From: Streptosporangium pseudovulgare
GTDB taxonomy: Bacteria > Actinomycetota > Actinomycetes > Streptosporangiales > Streptosporangiaceae
Length of the DNA: 64,000 nt
Reading direction: 5' to 3'
Assembly (NCBI RefSeq): GCF_014648055.1
Contig: NZ_BMQJ01000010.1
Location: forward strand, 248,001-312,000
Shown here: piece after piece, positions 35,007 through 47,123 of the stretch
Position numbering within the stretch: position 1 is the stretch's first letter
How the letters are laid out: each line of letters starts with the position of its first letter
Notes under the pieces: generated by a model
Told to the model about the DNA's origin: nothing
The model's input: only the letters and a program-made list of their open reading frames with translations
Database searches by the model: none
Program-made: the position numbers and the translations under genes

Positions 35007-37367
35007 GTGCCCCGTGATGTGGTCGTTCCCGACGTGACCGCCGATGGAGGCGGGCCCGAGGAGGCCGCGCCGCCAGGCGGTGCGGGTTCCCCCATGTCCG
35101 GAGCCACCGAGGAGAAGCCTGCCGTACGCCGCAGGATCGCACGCTTTGGGGGGCAATGGAGTGGCGCCATGAACCCGGTGCTGGAGCCGTTGTTCCGCAC
35201 GGTCCGCGCGACGCACCCGAAGGCGGACCTGCGGCTCATCGAGCGTGCCTACGACGTGGCGGCCTACCACCACCGTGATCAGAAGCGCAAGAGCGGGGAC
35301 CCCTACATCACCCACCCCCTGGCGGTGGCGACGATCCTGGCCGAGCTGGGCACCGACGACGAGACCCTGTGCGCCGCGCTGCTGCACGACACCGTCGAGG
35401 ACACCGCCTACGGCCTGGACGAACTGCGGGCCGACTTCGGCGACAACATCGCGCTGCTGGTCGACGGCGTCACCAAACTCGACAAGGTCAAGTTCGGTGA
35501 CGCCGCCCAGGCCGAGACCGTCCGCAAGATGGTCGTGGCGATGTCGCGTGACATCCGGGTCCTGGTGATCAAGCTCGCCGACCGGCTGCACAACATGCGC
35601 ACCATGCGCTACCTGCCCGAGCACAAGCGGCAGCAGAAGTCCCGCGAGACCCTGGAGATCTTCGCCCCGCTGGCGCACCGGCTGGGCATGAACACGATCA
35701 AGTGGGAGCTGGAGGACCTCGCGTTCGCCATGCTCTACCCCAAGCGCTACGACGAGATCGCCCGCATGGTGTCGGAGCGGGCCCCGCGCCGAGACCTGTT
35801 CCTGCAGGAGGTCATCGAGAGCGTCTCCAAGGACCTGCGCGAGGCCAAGATCCGCGCGGTGGTCAAGGGGCGGCCCAAGCACTACTACTCGGTCTACCAG
35901 AAGATGATCGCGCGCGACGTCGCCTTCGACGACATCTACGACCTGGTGGGCATCCGGGTGCTGGTCGACACGGTCCGCGACTGCTACGCCGCCCTCGGAA
36001 CGATCCACGCGCGATGGAACCCGGTGCCCGGCCGGTTCAAGGACTACATCGCGATGCCCAAGTTCAACATGTACCAGTCGCTGCACACCACGGTCATCGG
36101 CCCCGAGGGCAAGCCGGTGGAGCTGCAGATCCGCACCCACTCCATGCACCACCGGGCCGAGTACGGCGTGGCCGCGCACTGGAAGTACAAGGAGGACATG
36201 ACGGCCTCCGGCGCCCCGGGGACGAAGCTGAAGCCCGCCAGCGACATGGCCTGGCTGCGTCAGCTCCTCGACTGGCAGAAGGAGACCGCCGACCCCGGCG
36301 AGTTCCTGGAGTCGCTCAGGTTCGACCTGTCGGTCTCGGAGGTGTACGTCTTCACCCCGCGGGGCCAGGTGATCGCCCTGCCCGAGGGCGCGACGCCGGT
36401 CGACTTCGCCTACGCCGTGCACACCGAGGTCGGCCACCGCTGCATCGGCGCCCGGGTCAACGGCCGCCTGGTGCCGCTGGAGTCGCGGCTGGGCAACGGC
36501 GACACGGTGGAGATCTTCACCTCCAAGTCGCCGGACGCCGGCCCCTCACGTGACTGGCTGAAGTTCGTCAAGTCGGGCCGGGCCCGTAACAAGATCCGGC
36601 AGTGGTTCTCCAAGGAGCGCCGCGAGACCGCGATCGAGGCGGGCAAGGAGGCCATCGGCCGGGCCATGCGCAAGCAGGGTCTGCCGCTGCAGCGTCTGAT
36701 GTCGGGGGAGTCGCTGCTGACCCTCGCCAGGGACCTGCGCTACCCGGACGTCTCCGCCCTGTACGCGGCCGTCGGCGAGGGCCACATCGCCGCCCAGGCG
36801 GTCGTGCAGAAGCTGGTGCACTCCGTCGGGGGAGTGGACGGCGCCGAGGAGGACATCGCCGAGGTTTCGGTGCCGACGAAGCTGCGGGGCCGTCCCCGCG
36901 GCGGCAGCGGCGGCGCCGGCGTGGTGGTCGCGGGCGACTCCGACGTGTGGGTGCGCCTGTCGCGCTGCTGCACCCCGGTGCCCGGCGACGAGATCCTCGG
37001 CTTCGTGACCCGCGGGCACGGCGTGTCGGTGCACCGCACCAACTGTCCCAACGGGGAGCAGCTGAAGACCCAGCCGGACCGGCTGGTGGAGGTGTCCTGG
37101 GCGTCGGGGACCGACTCGGTCTTCCTGGTGGCGCTCCAGGTCGAGGCGCTCGACCGGCCGCGGCTGCTGTCGGACGTCACCCGCACCCTGTCGGACCAGC
37201 ACGTGAACATCCTGTCGGCGTCGGTCACGACGTCCCGCGACCGGGTGGCGATCAGCAAGTTCACCTTCGAGATGGCCGACCCCAAGCACCTCGGGCACGT
37301 CCTGAAGGCCGTGCGCAACATCCCGGGTGTCTACGACGTCTACCGGGTGAGCGGCGCCGGCTCCTGA
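35007..37367 (+). CDS. relA: Bifunctional (p)ppGpp synthetase/hydrolase (RelA/SpoT, Rel)
   Basis: 786 residues. After about 55 disordered N-terminal residues come the HD hydrolase ([20 protein letters not shown] around residue 127), the synthetase ([42 protein letters not shown]), the TGS domain ([24 protein letters not shown]), a zinc-finger/helical region with [11 protein letters not shown] and HRTNCPN, and a C-terminal ACT domain. The intact HD motif predicts hydrolase as well as synthetase activity, as in other actinobacterial Rel. GTG at 35007 has GAGGA six bases before it. Confidence 0.97.
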   Translation: MPRDVVVPDVTADGGGPEEAAPPGGAGSPMSGATEEKPAVRRRIARFGGQWSGAMNPVLEPLFRTVRATHPKADLRLIERAYDVAAYHHRDQKRKSGDPYITHPLAVATILAELGTDDETLCAALLHDTVEDTAYGLDELRADFGDNIALLVDGVTKLDKVKFGDAAQAETVRKMVVAMSRDIRVLVIKLADRLHNMRTMRYLPEHKRQQKSRETLEIFAPLAHRLGMNTIKWELEDLAFAMLYPKRYDEIARMVSERAPRRDLFLQEVIESVSKDLREAKIRAVVKGRPKHYYSVYQKMIARDVAFDDIYDLVGIRVLVDTVRDCYAALGTIHARWNPVPGRFKDYIAMPKFNMYQSLHTTVIGPEGKPVELQIRTHSMHHRAEYGVAAHWKYKEDMTASGAPGTKLKPASDMAWLRQLLDWQKETADPGEFLESLRFDLSVSEVYVFTPRGQVIALPEGATPVDFAYAVHTEVGHRCIGARVNGRLVPLESRLGNGDTVEIFTSKSPDAGPSRDWLKFVKSGRARNKIRQWFSKERRETAIEAGKEAIGRAMRKQGLPLQRLMSGESLLTLARDLRYPDVSALYAAVGEGHIAAQAVVQKLVHSVGGVDGAEEDIAEVSVPTKLRGRPRGGSGGAGVVVAGDSDVWVRLSRCCTPVPGDEILGFVTRGHGVSVHRTNCPNGEQLKTQPDRLVEVSWASGTDSVFLVALQVEALDRPRLLSDVTRTLSDQHVNILSASVTTSRDRVAISKFTFEMADPKHLGHVLKAVRNIPGVYDVYRVSGAGS

Positions 37368-37510
37368 CCGCCGCCCCGGGGCCCGGCCGTGCCCGCCCCG
37401 GGCTCCGCGGAGGAGAGTCCGGCCCCGGGACCGAGGCGCCGACGTGGGGACGAGCCCGCCCCGGGCTCTGCCACGGGGCGCCGTCACGCGGATGAGGGCC
37501 GCACCCCGAA

Positions 37511-37536
37511 CCGGGCGCCCGCGAGGGGACGCCCGG
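37511..37536. terminator. Hairpin between convergent relA and DUF349 gene
   Basis: CCGGGCG (37511-37517) pairs with CGCCCGG (37530-37536) in a 190-bp G+C-rich gap holding several overlapping short inverted repeats. The precise element used is uncertain. Confidence 0.35.
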
Positions 37537-37561
37537 CCGCGTATCTTCGGGAGGACCCGCC

Positions 37562-38791
37562 TCAGGAGAACTCGGCGAGCGTGCGCTCGGCCTCCTCCAG
37601 CCAGGAACGGCGGGCTTCCAGGGACTCCTCGGCGTCCTTGACGTCCTTGTCCCGGCCGGCCGCCCTGGCCTTGGCCAGGCGGGCCTCAAGCTGCTCGATC
37701 GACCGGTGGAGCTGGTCGACCGTGTTCTGGGCGCGGGCGCGGGCCTCGGGGTTGGAGCGCTTCCACTCCGCCTCCTCGGCCTTGCGGACCGCCTCGTCGA
37801 TCCGGCGCAGGCCACCCTCCAGGCGGTCGCGCTGCTCCCGCGGGACCGGGCCGGCCGCCTCCCAGCGCTCCAGGACGCCCCGCAGGGCCGCCCTGGCGGA
37901 CCGGGCGTCGGAGACCGGCAGGATCTTCTCCGCCTCGGCCAGGAGCTGCTCCTTGACCTCGGCGTTGGCCGCGAGCGAGGCGTCGCGTTCGGCGAAGACC
38001 GCCGAGCGGGCCTGGAAGAACTGGTCCTGGGCGGCCTTGAACCGGCCCCACAGCTCGTCCTCCACCTCGCGGGAGGCCCGGCCCGCGGCCTTCCACTCCC
38101 GCATCAGCTCGCGGTAGGCGGCGGCCGTGGCGCCCCAGTCGGTGGAGGAGGCCATCTCCTCCGCCTCGGCGACGATGCGCTCCTTGGTGGCGCGCACGCC
38201 CTCCCGCTGCTCGTCCAGCCCGGCGAAGTACGCCTTGCGCCGCTTGGCGAAGGCCGTACGGGCGGCCGACAGCCGCTTCCAGAGCGCGGCCTCGGTCACC
38301 CGGTCGATGCGCTCGGCGGCCTTCCACTCCTCGATGAGCTGGCGCAGCCGCTCGCCCCCGCTCTTCCAGTGGGTGGTGTCCTCGGCGATCCGCTCGGCCT
38401 CGCCGACGATGCGCTCCTTGACGGCCCTGGCCTCGGCCCGGGCCACGTCGCGCGCCGCCTTGACCTCCTCGCGGCGCTGGGCGACCGTCTCCGTGAGGGC
38501 GTTCAGGCGGCCCAGCAGCGCGTCGAGGTCACCGACGGCGTGCGCGCCGGTGATCGCCTCACGCAGCTTGACGATCGTCGCCTCCGCCTGGGCCGGCGGC
38601 AGGTCGGTGCCGCGGACCCGCTGTTCCAGCAGGGTGACCTGCCCGGCCAGCTCGTCGAACTTGCGATGGAAGTAGGCGAGTGCCTCTTCCGGCTCGCCGG
38701 CCTGCCAGGACCCGACGGCCCGTTCTCCCTCAGCCGTACGCACGTAGACGGTGCCGTCGTCGTCTACCCGGCCCCACGGGTCGGTGCTCAC
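37562..38791 (-). CDS. DUF349 repeat protein
   Basis: 409 residues, highly charged and almost wholly alpha-helical, predicted coiled coil. Repeated DUF349 units show the pattern W-x3-G/A-x-R-LRQLIEEWKAA, ALWKRLSAARTAFAKRRKAYF, YRELMREWKAAGRAS and LWGRFKAAQDQFFQAR. Function is not established. GTG at 38791 is chosen because GGGAGG lies five bases upstream and SxDPWGRV begins actinobacterial homologues; ATG at 38812 would add seven residues. It lies 59 bp downstream of the cyclophilin gene on the same strand. Confidence 0.9.
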   Translation of the reverse strand: MSTDPWGRVDDDGTVYVRTAEGERAVGSWQAGEPEEALAYFHRKFDELAGQVTLLEQRVRGTDLPPAQAEATIVKLREAITGAHAVGDLDALLGRLNALTETVAQRREEVKAARDVARAEARAVKERIVGEAERIAEDTTHWKSGGERLRQLIEEWKAAERIDRVTEAALWKRLSAARTAFAKRRKAYFAGLDEQREGVRATKERIVAEAEEMASSTDWGATAAAYRELMREWKAAGRASREVEDELWGRFKAAQDQFFQARSAVFAERDASLAANAEVKEQLLAEAEKILPVSDARSARAALRGVLERWEAAGPVPREQRDRLEGGLRRIDEAVRKAEEAEWKRSNPEARARAQNTVDQLHRSIEQLEARLAKARAAGRDKDVKDAEESLEARRSWLEEAERTLAEFS

Positions 38792-38850
38792 CGTGTCCTC
38801 CCGCACTTTCATCAGCCTTTCGAGGCTAACCGCATCTTGGTTGTATTACG

Positions 38851-39714
38851 TCAGCTCTTGCCGGACATTGTCACGTTTTTGATTTCGACGGTTTCCTTCG
38901 GAGCCCCGGTGCCGTCGGGTCCCGGCGTGATGACGCCTCCCTTGTTCACCTCATCGATGATCTCCATCCCCTTCGTGACCGTACCGAACGGGGTGTAGTT
39001 CGGGGGGAGCTGGGTGTCGCCGTACACGAGGAAGAACTGACTGCCGTTGGTGTCGGGACCACTGTTGGCCATGGCCACGACGCCGCGGGTGTACTTGGCG
39101 CCGTCGAGGTTCTCGTTGACGAAACGGTACCCCGGCCCGCCCTGGCCGTCGGTCTCGCTCTTGCCGTCGGCCTTGGCGAGCGGGTCGCCGCACTGCAGGA
39201 CCGGGAACTGGTCGGAGCCCAGCCGATGGCACTTGGAGCCGTCGAAGTAGTTCTTCTTCGCCAGGAAGGCGAAGGAGTTGACCGTGCACGGGGTCTTCTC
39301 CGCCGACACCTTGATCACGATGTCGCCATGGTTCGTCTTCAGCGTCATCGTCGCCGGCGAGGTGTCCACCTTGGCCGGCGGCATGCCGACGTTCTTCGCC
39401 GCCCCCTCGGTGTCGGGGACGTAGCCGCAGGTGCCGGTCGCCGGGTCGAACGCGGCGGGCTTGGGCCCCTCGCTCGCGCTCGCGCTCGCGGCCGGGCCGG
39501 GGCTCCCCGACGCCGACGCGGTGGAGGTGGCGTCGGAGTCACCGCCGCCGAGCAGGGCGGTCGCGGCGACCACACCGCCCACCACCAGCACGACCCCGGC
39601 GGTGGTGCCGATGACCGCGGTGCGCTTCGCCCTGGCCTCACGCTCGACGCGCCGCTTCGTCTGCCGCTCGTAGTGCTCGCGCGCCAGCTGCTTCTGGCGG
39701 TCCTTGCCGCTCAC
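38851..39714 (-). CDS. Membrane-anchored cyclophilin-type peptidyl-prolyl isomerase (copy 1)
   Basis: 287 residues. A 30-residue basic cytoplasmic N-terminus (SGKDRQKQLAREHYERQTKR) precedes one membrane helix (TAVIGTTAGVVLVVGGVVAA), a Ser/Ala linker, then the cyclophilin domain with TLKTNHGDIVIKV, CHRLGSD, MANSGPDTNGSQFFL and YTPFGTVTKGMEII. It should catalyse prolyl isomerisation outside the membrane. It is paralogous to the gene at 43986, with the same N-terminal pattern and a shared promoter sequence. GTG at 39714 follows GGGAGG. Confidence 0.93.
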   Translation of the reverse strand: MSGKDRQKQLAREHYERQTKRRVEREARAKRTAVIGTTAGVVLVVGGVVAATALLGGGDSDATSTASASGSPGPAASASASEGPKPAAFDPATGTCGYVPDTEGAAKNVGMPPAKVDTSPATMTLKTNHGDIVIKVSAEKTPCTVNSFAFLAKKNYFDGSKCHRLGSDQFPVLQCGDPLAKADGKSETDGQGGPGYRFVNENLDGAKYTRGVVAMANSGPDTNGSQFFLVYGDTQLPPNYTPFGTVTKGMEIIDEVNKGGVITPGPDGTGAPKETVEIKNVTMSGKS

Positions 39715-39761
39715 CGCTTCGCCCTCCCGAGTGCCGGAGTGTTACTTATTGAGGTGGGCGA

Positions 39762-39767
39762 ATCGTA
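39762..39767 (-). promoter_or_regulatory. -10 box of cyclophilin copy 1, in a block shared with copy 2
   Basis: The minus-strand -10 is TACGAT. The surrounding 33 bases (about 39741-39773) align with those upstream of cyclophilin copy 2: plus-strand pattern TTACTT-N7-TGG-N-CGAA-N-2-CGTA-N-CGGCC. Common ancestry of the two promoters is likely. Confidence 0.55.
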
Positions 39768-39862
39768 TCGGCCAAAGGGTGATGGTTCGCAGCCCGGCGA
39801 CCCGCACCGGTACCCTTCGGTTACATTCCCATCCGTATTCTTGACGAGATCGGCTGAGGCAG

Positions 39863-40576
39863 ATGCTCATCGCCGGCTTTCCCGCCGGGTCGTTCCAGAC
39901 CAACTGCTACGTCGTCGCTCCCGCCGCCGGCGAGGAGTGCGTCGTCGTCGACCCCGGGCAGAACGCGGTCGCCGACCTCGACGACGTGCTGCGCGAGCAC
40001 CGGCTGCGGCCGGTCGCGGTGCTGGTCACCCACGGGCACGTCGACCACATGTGGTCGGTCGCCCCCGTCTGCGGCGCCCGCGACGTCCCCGCGTGGATCC
40101 ATTCCGAGGACCGCGATCTGCTGTCCGACCCCGGCAAGGGGCTGCCGCTCGCGGCCAGGCAGCAGTTCTTCGGCGGGCTGACCTTCACCGAGCCCGACGA
40201 CGTCCGCGAGCTGGCCGACGGCCAGGTGCTGGAGCTGGCGGGCATGGAGATCACCGTCGACCACGCCCCCGGCCATACCAGGGGGTCGGTGACCTTCAGG
40301 CTGCCCGCATCCGAGGAGATCCCGGATGTGATGTTCTCGGGCGACCTGCTGTTCGCCGGCTCCATCGGCCGCACCGACCTCCCGGGCGGCGACCATCCGA
40401 CCATCCTGCGCAGCCTGGCGGCCAAGTGCCTGCCGCTGCCGGACGAGACGGTGGTCCTGCCCGGCCACGGACCACAGACCACGATCGGCCGCGAACGCGC
40501 CACCAACCCGTACCTCGCCGAACTCGCCGGGCGAGTGGAGTCGGCGCCGGGAGCGGGACCCACCAGGGGACTATAA
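39863..40576 (+). CDS. MBL-fold metallo-hydrolase (glyoxalase II-like)
   Basis: 237 residues. The binuclear metal site is complete: THGHVDHMW (HxHxDH), DHAPGHTRGS, SGDLLFAGSIGRTD and VLPGHGPQTTIGRE, the pattern of glyoxalase II/YcbL-like hydrolases. It probably splits a thioester such as S-lactoyl-mycothiol or a related compound, but the substrate is not readable. hisS follows three bases after its stop, so it heads the hisS-aspS operon. A TATTCT -10 candidate is at 39836-39841. Confidence 0.92.
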   Translation: MLIAGFPAGSFQTNCYVVAPAAGEECVVVDPGQNAVADLDDVLREHRLRPVAVLVTHGHVDHMWSVAPVCGARDVPAWIHSEDRDLLSDPGKGLPLAARQQFFGGLTFTEPDDVRELADGQVLELAGMEITVDHAPGHTRGSVTFRLPASEEIPDVMFSGDLLFAGSIGRTDLPGGDHPTILRSLAAKCLPLPDETVVLPGHGPQTTIGRERATNPYLAELAGRVESAPGAGPTRGL

Positions 40577-40579
40577 GAG

Positions 40580-41841
40580 ATGACTCTGCAGGCGCCCAAG
40601 GGCACCTTTGACTGGCTTCCACCCCGTTCGGAGGTGGCGCTCGCCGTACGTGAGGCGCTGACCGCTCCGGTCCGCCGCGCCGGCTACGGCTACGTCGAGA
40701 CCCCCGTCTTCGAGGACACCGCACTGTTCGTCCGCGGGGTGGGCGAGTCCACCGACATCGTCTCCAAGGAGATGTACACCTTCACCGACAAGGGCGGCCG
40801 CTCCCTCACGCTGCGGCCGGAGGGCACCGCCTCGGTCGTGCGGGCGGTCCTCCAGCACGGCCTGCACAACGGCCAGCTGCCCGTGAAGCTCTGGTACTCC
40901 GGCAGCCAGTTCCGCTACGAGCGGGCCCAGAAGGGCCGCTACCGCCACTTCTGGCAGGTCGGCGCGGAGGCGCTGGGCGCCGAGGACCCGGCACTCGACG
41001 CGGAGCTGATCGTGATGGCCGCCGACGGCTACGCCGGTCTCGGGCTGACGGGTGTGCGGCTGCTGCTGAACACGCTGGGCTGCCGGGAGTGCCGTCCCGC
41101 CTACCGCGCGGCGCTGCAGGACTTCCTGCGCGCGCTCGACCTCGACGAGGCCACCCGGCAGCGTGTCGAGATCAACCCGCTGCGCGTGCTCGACGACAAG
41201 CGGCCCGAGGTGCAGGCGCAGCTCGCCGGCGCGCCCCTGGTCGTCGACCACCTGTGCGAGGCGTGCAAGACCTACCACGAGGAGGTCCGCGCGCTGCTGA
41301 CCGCCTCCGGCGTGACCTACACCGACGACCCGAGGCTGGTCCGCGGGCTCGACTACTACACGCGCACCACGTTCGAGTTCGTCCACGGCGGGCTGGGCTC
41401 GCAGTCGGCGGTGGGCGGCGGCGGTCGCTACGACGGCCTGAGCGAGATGCTCGGCGGCCCGGCCCTGCCCAGCGTCGGCTGGGCGCTGGGCGTCGACCGC
41501 ACCGTCCTGGCCATGGAGGCCGAGGGGCTGCTCGGAGCCGAGGAGGCCGCCTCCCGCGTGCAGGTGTACGGTGTGCCGCTGGGTGAGGAGGCGCGCCGCC
41601 GGATGTTCCTGCTCATCACCGAGCTGCGCCGCGCGGGCCTCGACGCCGACATGTCGTTCGGCGGCAAGGGTCTCAAGGGCGCGATGAAGGGCGCCGACCG
41701 GTCGGGCGCGGACTACGCCGTGATCCTCGGCGAGCGTGACCTCGCCGCCGGGTCCGCCCAGGTCAAGAATCTGGCCAGCGGTGACCAGACCGCCGTGCCG
41801 CTCGCTGAGATCGTCGAGACTCTGAAGGAGAGACTGAGGAA

Positions 41842-41845
<4 letters not shown>
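40580..41845 (+). CDS. hisS: Histidyl-tRNA synthetase
   Basis: 421 residues. Class II enzyme charging tRNA-His. [10 protein letters not shown] opens the protein. Motif 2 ([27 protein letters not shown]) is given here by its core [16 protein letters not shown]. The HisA signature [15 protein letters not shown] and GGGGRYDGL are present, with an anticodon domain at the C-terminus. Its stop overlaps the aspS ATG (ATGA, 41842-41845), giving translational coupling. Confidence 0.97.
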
Positions 41846-43578
<1,733 letters not shown>

Positions 43579-43594
43579 ACCCCGCGCGGCGTGC

Positions 43595-43634
43595 GGCCGG
43601 GCCCCGGACGGATCCTCCCGTCCGGGGCCCGGCC
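43595..43634 (+). terminator. aspS terminator
   Basis: Perfect 17-bp stem (GGCCGGGCCCCGGACGG, 43595-43611, with 43618-43634) and a 6-nt loop, 16 bases after the aspS stop. Confidence 0.85.
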
Positions 43635-43923
43635 CGTGTGCGGGGCCGTACGGGTTCCTCCCGCGGGCTCCGGCGCCGTGGGCCCGGCCGGGCCCTCACG
43701 GGCTGCTCCGGCGGCCTCAGCGGTCCTTCCGCCGGATCCCCGTCCCCATCGCCCGCGAGGCGGGACGGGCCCCGTGGCCGCGTTCGGGGCCGTGCGCGGG
43801 GGAGCCTCCGCGGCGCGCCCGGGGCCGGGACCGGCCGCCGGGCGCGGGGGAGGGCCGTACCCGGCTCCGGACGCGGGAGGACGAGCCGCCGGGAGGTCCC
43901 GGCGCGGACGACCCCGGACACGC

Positions 43924-43976
43924 GGAAGGCCGGTGTTCCGGCGGGCCCGCGCGGACCGCCGGAACACCGGCCTTCC
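43924..43976 (-). terminator. Cyclophilin copy 2 terminator
   Basis: Perfect 21-bp stem (arms 43924-43944 and 43956-43976) with an 11-nt loop, ten bases beyond the minus-strand stop at 43986. It is the longest perfect stem noticed in the window and would also stop plus-strand transcripts. Confidence 0.85.
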
Positions 43977-43985
43977 AAGAGCCCT

Positions 43986-44855
43986 CTAGGAGAGCTTCAC
44001 GTCCTTGACGATCACCGGGATCTTGGGCGCGGTGGAGCCGCCGTCACCGGTGATGTCATCGGGGTTGGTGATCCACCCGCCCTGGGAGATCTTCTCCAGG
44101 ATGTCCATGCCCTTGGAGACCATGCCGAACGGCGTGTAGGCGGTCTCCAGCTGGGTGTTCTCCTCGCCCAGCGAGAACCAGAACTGGCTGCCGTTCTGGT
44201 TCGAGGCGTCCGCCGGCTGGGCCAGCGACACCACGCCCTTGGCGTACGGCATGCCGAGGTTCTCGTCGTCGAAGACGTAACCCGAGGTGCCCTGGCCGTC
44301 GGTGGGGTTCTTGCCGTCGGCCTTGGCCTGCGGGTCGCCGCACTGCAGCAGGGACACGCCGGAGTTCTCCGGGGTGGCCAGACGGTGGCACTTGGTGCCG
44401 TCGTAGAAGTTCTTCTTGGCCAGGAACGCCAGGGAGTTCACGGCGCAGGGAGCCTGCTGCGTCATCAGGTCGATCACGATGTCACCGTGGTTGGTGGTGA
44501 CCGTCATGGTCTTGAGCTTGAGGTTGGGCTTGCTCGGTGGCATGCCCACCTTCTTGGCGGGCGCGCCGCTGGTGTCCTTGCGGTAGGAGCAGGTCACCTT
44601 GCCGGGGGCGGCCGGGATGGTCGGGGTCGCCTGGGGCGCCGCGGTCGAGGGGGCCGGGGAGGAGGCGGCCGCGGGCTTGGGGTCGTCTCCCCCCGTGAAG
44701 GCCGTGATGGCGACCGCGCCCGCGGCGACGACGGCCACGGCGACGCCGGCACCGATGAAGGTGTTCCGCTTCGCCTTGCCCGCCTGCTCGGCACGCTGAG
44801 CCTGCCGCTCCTTGTGCTCTCGCGCCAGCTGGCTCTGGCGGTCCTCGCCGCTCAC
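43986..44855 (-). CDS. Membrane-anchored cyclophilin-type peptidyl-prolyl isomerase (copy 2)
   Basis: 289 residues with the same plan as copy 1: basic N-terminus SGEDRQSQLAREHKERQAQR, a membrane helix (TFIGAGVAVAVVAAGAVAITA), a Pro/Ala/Thr linker, and a cyclophilin domain with TVTTNHGDIVIDL, CHRLATPE, NQNGSQFWFSLG and YTPFGMVSKGMDIL. FWF replaces the usual FF[LI] at the substrate pocket. GTG at 44855 has GGAGGA upstream. It lies 4.3 kb from copy 1, with the MBL-hisS-aspS operon between them. Confidence 0.93.
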   Translation of the reverse strand: MSGEDRQSQLAREHKERQAQRAEQAGKAKRNTFIGAGVAVAVVAAGAVAITAFTGGDDPKPAAASSPAPSTAAPQATPTIPAAPGKVTCSYRKDTSGAPAKKVGMPPSKPNLKLKTMTVTTNHGDIVIDLMTQQAPCAVNSLAFLAKKNFYDGTKCHRLATPENSGVSLLQCGDPQAKADGKNPTDGQGTSGYVFDDENLGMPYAKGVVSLAQPADASNQNGSQFWFSLGEENTQLETAYTPFGMVSKGMDILEKISQGGWITNPDDITGDGGSTAPKIPVIVKDVKLS

Positions 44856-44914
44856 CGCTATGTCCTCCAGGTATGCCGTCGGGTTTGCCGTCTCATTACT
44901 TTCGACTGGCCGAA

Positions 44915-44920
44915 AGCGTA
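44915..44920 (-). promoter_or_regulatory. -10 box of cyclophilin copy 2, in a block shared with copy 1
   Basis: The minus-strand -10 is TACGCT, in a block (about 44896-44926) aligning with that before copy 1. A CTTTCG/CGAAAG inverted repeat (near 44900-44915) overlaps it and has no equivalent before copy 1. Confidence 0.5.
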
Positions 44921-45104
44921 CCGGCCCCCAGGTGTGCTGAACGTAAGTGACGAGTGTCAACGGCGGAGGTACGTGGATATTTACGTGCTTTGTCCTGCTG
45001 TGTTGTGAAGCTTCCACGCGATAGATTCCGATCTCCGGCGCCGGCGGCCGGCAACGGCGCCCGGCGCCGGCGAGAGCGGCGACCCCCATCGACCGGAGCA
45101 CCAC

Positions 45105-45599
45105 ATGTTCGACGAGATCCTCGGCCTGCCCGCCCACCCCCTGATCGTCCACGCCGCCGTGATCGCGGTCCCGGCCCTCGCGGCCCTGGCCGCCGTCTAC
45201 GGGCTGGCGCCCCGCACGCGCCCCGCGCTCGGCTGGGCGGTGGCGGGGCTGGCGGTGGCCGCCCCGATCGCCGCCTTCGCCGCCAAGGAGAGCGGCGAGT
45301 CGCTGGAGCACCGGAACTTCGCCTCGGCGACCGGGACGCTGGCCCGGCGCATCGCCGAGCACGAGGAGTTCGCCGATCCCCTGCTGATCGCCGCCCTCGT
45401 GCTGGGCGTGCTCTCGCTCGTCCTGCTCCACCTCGTGCGCCGCGGCCGGGACGGCGGTGAGGGCGGTGGCCGGGAGGGTGGTGGCGGCCGCGCGGTGACG
45501 ACGTCCGTCGCGGTGCTCACCGCGGTCGTGGCCGTCGTGGCGGGCTACTACGCGGTGCGGGCCGGCCACAGCGGCGCCGTGGCCGTCTGGGGAGGCTGA
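45105..45599 (+). CDS. DUF2231 membrane protein
   Basis: 164 residues with four hydrophobic segments. [20 protein letters not shown] is the DUF2231 hallmark (LPxHPLxVH), followed by [13 protein letters not shown] and a Gly/Arg-rich loop near residue 120. The family is found with haem/redox membrane proteins in some genomes, but no role is proven. A -10-like TAGATT lies at 45022-45027. It stands alone between cyclophilin copy 2 (divergent) and rarA. Confidence 0.88.
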   Translation: MFDEILGLPAHPLIVHAAVIAVPALAALAAVYGLAPRTRPALGWAVAGLAVAAPIAAFAAKESGESLEHRNFASATGTLARRIAEHEEFADPLLIAALVLGVLSLVLLHLVRRGRDGGEGGGREGGGGRAVTTSVAVLTAVVAVVAGYYAVRAGHSGAVAVWGG

Positions 45600-45676
45600 T
45601 CCGGGGCGCCCCGCCCCGCGGCCCCGGACGGTCCCGGCCCCTGCGGTCCCCGGCCGCCGCCCGCGCGCCCTGGCGG

Positions 45677-45682
45677 TACTGT
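45677..45682 (+). promoter_or_regulatory. -10 box TACTGT of a leaderless promoter for rarA
   Basis: TACTGT (TANNNT) ends six bases before the GTG at 45689, with no ribosome-binding site between. Confidence 0.5.
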
Positions 45683-45688
45683 CGAGAC

Positions 45689-46999
45689 GTGGACAGCCTG
45701 TTCGACGCGGTGGCGGAGGAAACCCATCGGGGCCACGAGCCCCTGGCGGTGCGGATGCGCCCGCGCGGCCTGGACGAGGTGATCGGCCAGCGTCACCTGC
45801 TGGGCCCCGGCACGCCGCTGCGCCGGCTCGTCGAGTCCGAGGCCCCGATGTCGCTGTTCCTGTGGGGTCCGCCCGGCACGGGCAAGACCACCCTCGCCTA
45901 CGTCGTCGCCGGCGCCACCGAGCGCCGGTTCGTCGAGGTCTCCGCGGTGTCGGCGGGCGTAAAGGAGGTCCGCGCGGCCATCGAGTCGGCCCGGCGGGAG
46001 CTGGGCATGTCCGGCCGGCAGACGGTCCTGTTCGTGGACGAGGTGCACCGCTTCAACAAGGCCCAGCAGGACGCCCTGCTGCCCGCGGTGGAGAACCGCT
46101 GGGTCACCTTCATCGGCGCGACCACCGAGAACCCGTTCTTCTCCGTCATCTCGCCGCTGCTGTCGCGCTCGCTGCTGCTGACGCTGGAACCCCTGTCCGA
46201 CGACGACGTCAGGAAGGTGCTGGAGCGCGCCGTCACCGACCCGCGCGGCCTGGACGGGAAGGTGACGCTGGCGCCGGAGGCCGCCGACCACCTTGTACGG
46301 CTGGCCGGCGGCGACGCCCGCCGCTCCCTCACCTACCTGGAGGCCGCCGCGCTGATCGCCGACGGCGAGATCACCGTCGAGACGGTCGAGCGCGCGGTGG
46401 ACAAGGCGGCCGTGCGCTACGACCGCCAGGGCGACCAGCACTACGACGTGATCAGCGGCTTCATCAAGAGCATGCGGGGCTCCGACGCGGACGCCGCGCT
46501 GCACTACCTCGCCCGCATGGTCGAGGCGGGCGAGGACCCCCGGTTCATCGCCCGCAGGATCGTCATCTTCGCCTCCGAGGACGTCGGCATGGCCGATCCC
46601 ACCTGCCTGCAGGTCGCGGTGGCCGCGGCCCAGGCGGTGGAGTTCGTCGGTCTGCCCGAGGGACGGCTCAACCTCGCCCAGGCGGTGATCCACTGCGCGC
46701 TGGCCCCCAAGTCCAACGCCGTGATCACCGCCGTCGACGCCGCCGCCGCGGACGTGCGGCGCGGCGACATCGGCCAGGTCCCCGCCCACCTGCGCGACTC
46801 CCACTACGCCGGGGCCGGCAAGCTCGGCCACGGCGAGGGCTACAAGTACCCCCACGACTTCGAGCACGGCCTGGTCCGCCAGGACTACGCCCCGGCCGAG
46901 ATCCGTGACCGCCGCTACTACCGGCCCACCCGGCACGGCGCCGAGGCCGGCTTCGCCGACCGCTGGACGCGGATCCGCGCTTTCCTGCGCGGCCGCTGA
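45689..46999 (+). CDS. rarA: Replication-associated recombination protein A (RarA/MgsA)
   Basis: 436 residues. AAA+ clamp-loader-like ATPase acting at stalled replication forks. [19 protein letters not shown] leads to Walker [10 protein letters not shown], Walker [16 protein letters not shown], sensor 1 [13 protein letters not shown], and the C-terminal tetramerisation domain with EDVGMADP and YKYPHDF. The start at GTG 45689 is supported by the leaderless promoter signal. No LexA box was seen. Confidence 0.96.
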   Translation: MDSLFDAVAEETHRGHEPLAVRMRPRGLDEVIGQRHLLGPGTPLRRLVESEAPMSLFLWGPPGTGKTTLAYVVAGATERRFVEVSAVSAGVKEVRAAIESARRELGMSGRQTVLFVDEVHRFNKAQQDALLPAVENRWVTFIGATTENPFFSVISPLLSRSLLLTLEPLSDDDVRKVLERAVTDPRGLDGKVTLAPEAADHLVRLAGGDARRSLTYLEAAALIADGEITVETVERAVDKAAVRYDRQGDQHYDVISGFIKSMRGSDADAALHYLARMVEAGEDPRFIARRIVIFASEDVGMADPTCLQVAVAAAQAVEFVGLPEGRLNLAQAVIHCALAPKSNAVITAVDAAAADVRRGDIGQVPAHLRDSHYAGAGKLGHGEGYKYPHDFEHGLVRQDYAPAEIRDRRYYRPTRHGAEAGFADRWTRIRAFLRGR

Positions 47000-47123
47000 C
47001 CACCACCGCCCGGGCCGTTTCCCCCGGTCCCTCCTCGTCGTTCGCGGGACGCGTGCCGGGAACGGGCGGTGAGACGCGATAGGGTCTTGCCGTTCCAGCC
47101 GGGTGAAGTAGGGAGATCGGCGC

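Larger units (their letters stand above)
43579..43985. other. Gene-free 407-bp gap between convergent aspS and cyclophilin copy 2
   Basis: The gap holds two very strong hairpins, one per flanking gene (43595-43634 and 43924-43976), and about 290 bp of extremely G+C-rich sequence between them with many short GGCCCC/GGGGCC inverted repeats. No start/ribosome-site pair or codon bias supports a gene. Confidence 0.7.

Noticed and set aside
43924-43976. Inverted repeat as transposon end
   Set aside because: The arms face each other across only 11 bases with no transposase or target duplication; it is a terminator-type hairpin.
43579-43985. Possible gene in the 407-bp gap after aspS
   Set aside because: Several frames stay open on both strands only because of extreme G+C; none has a ribosome site, codon bias or recognisable motif.
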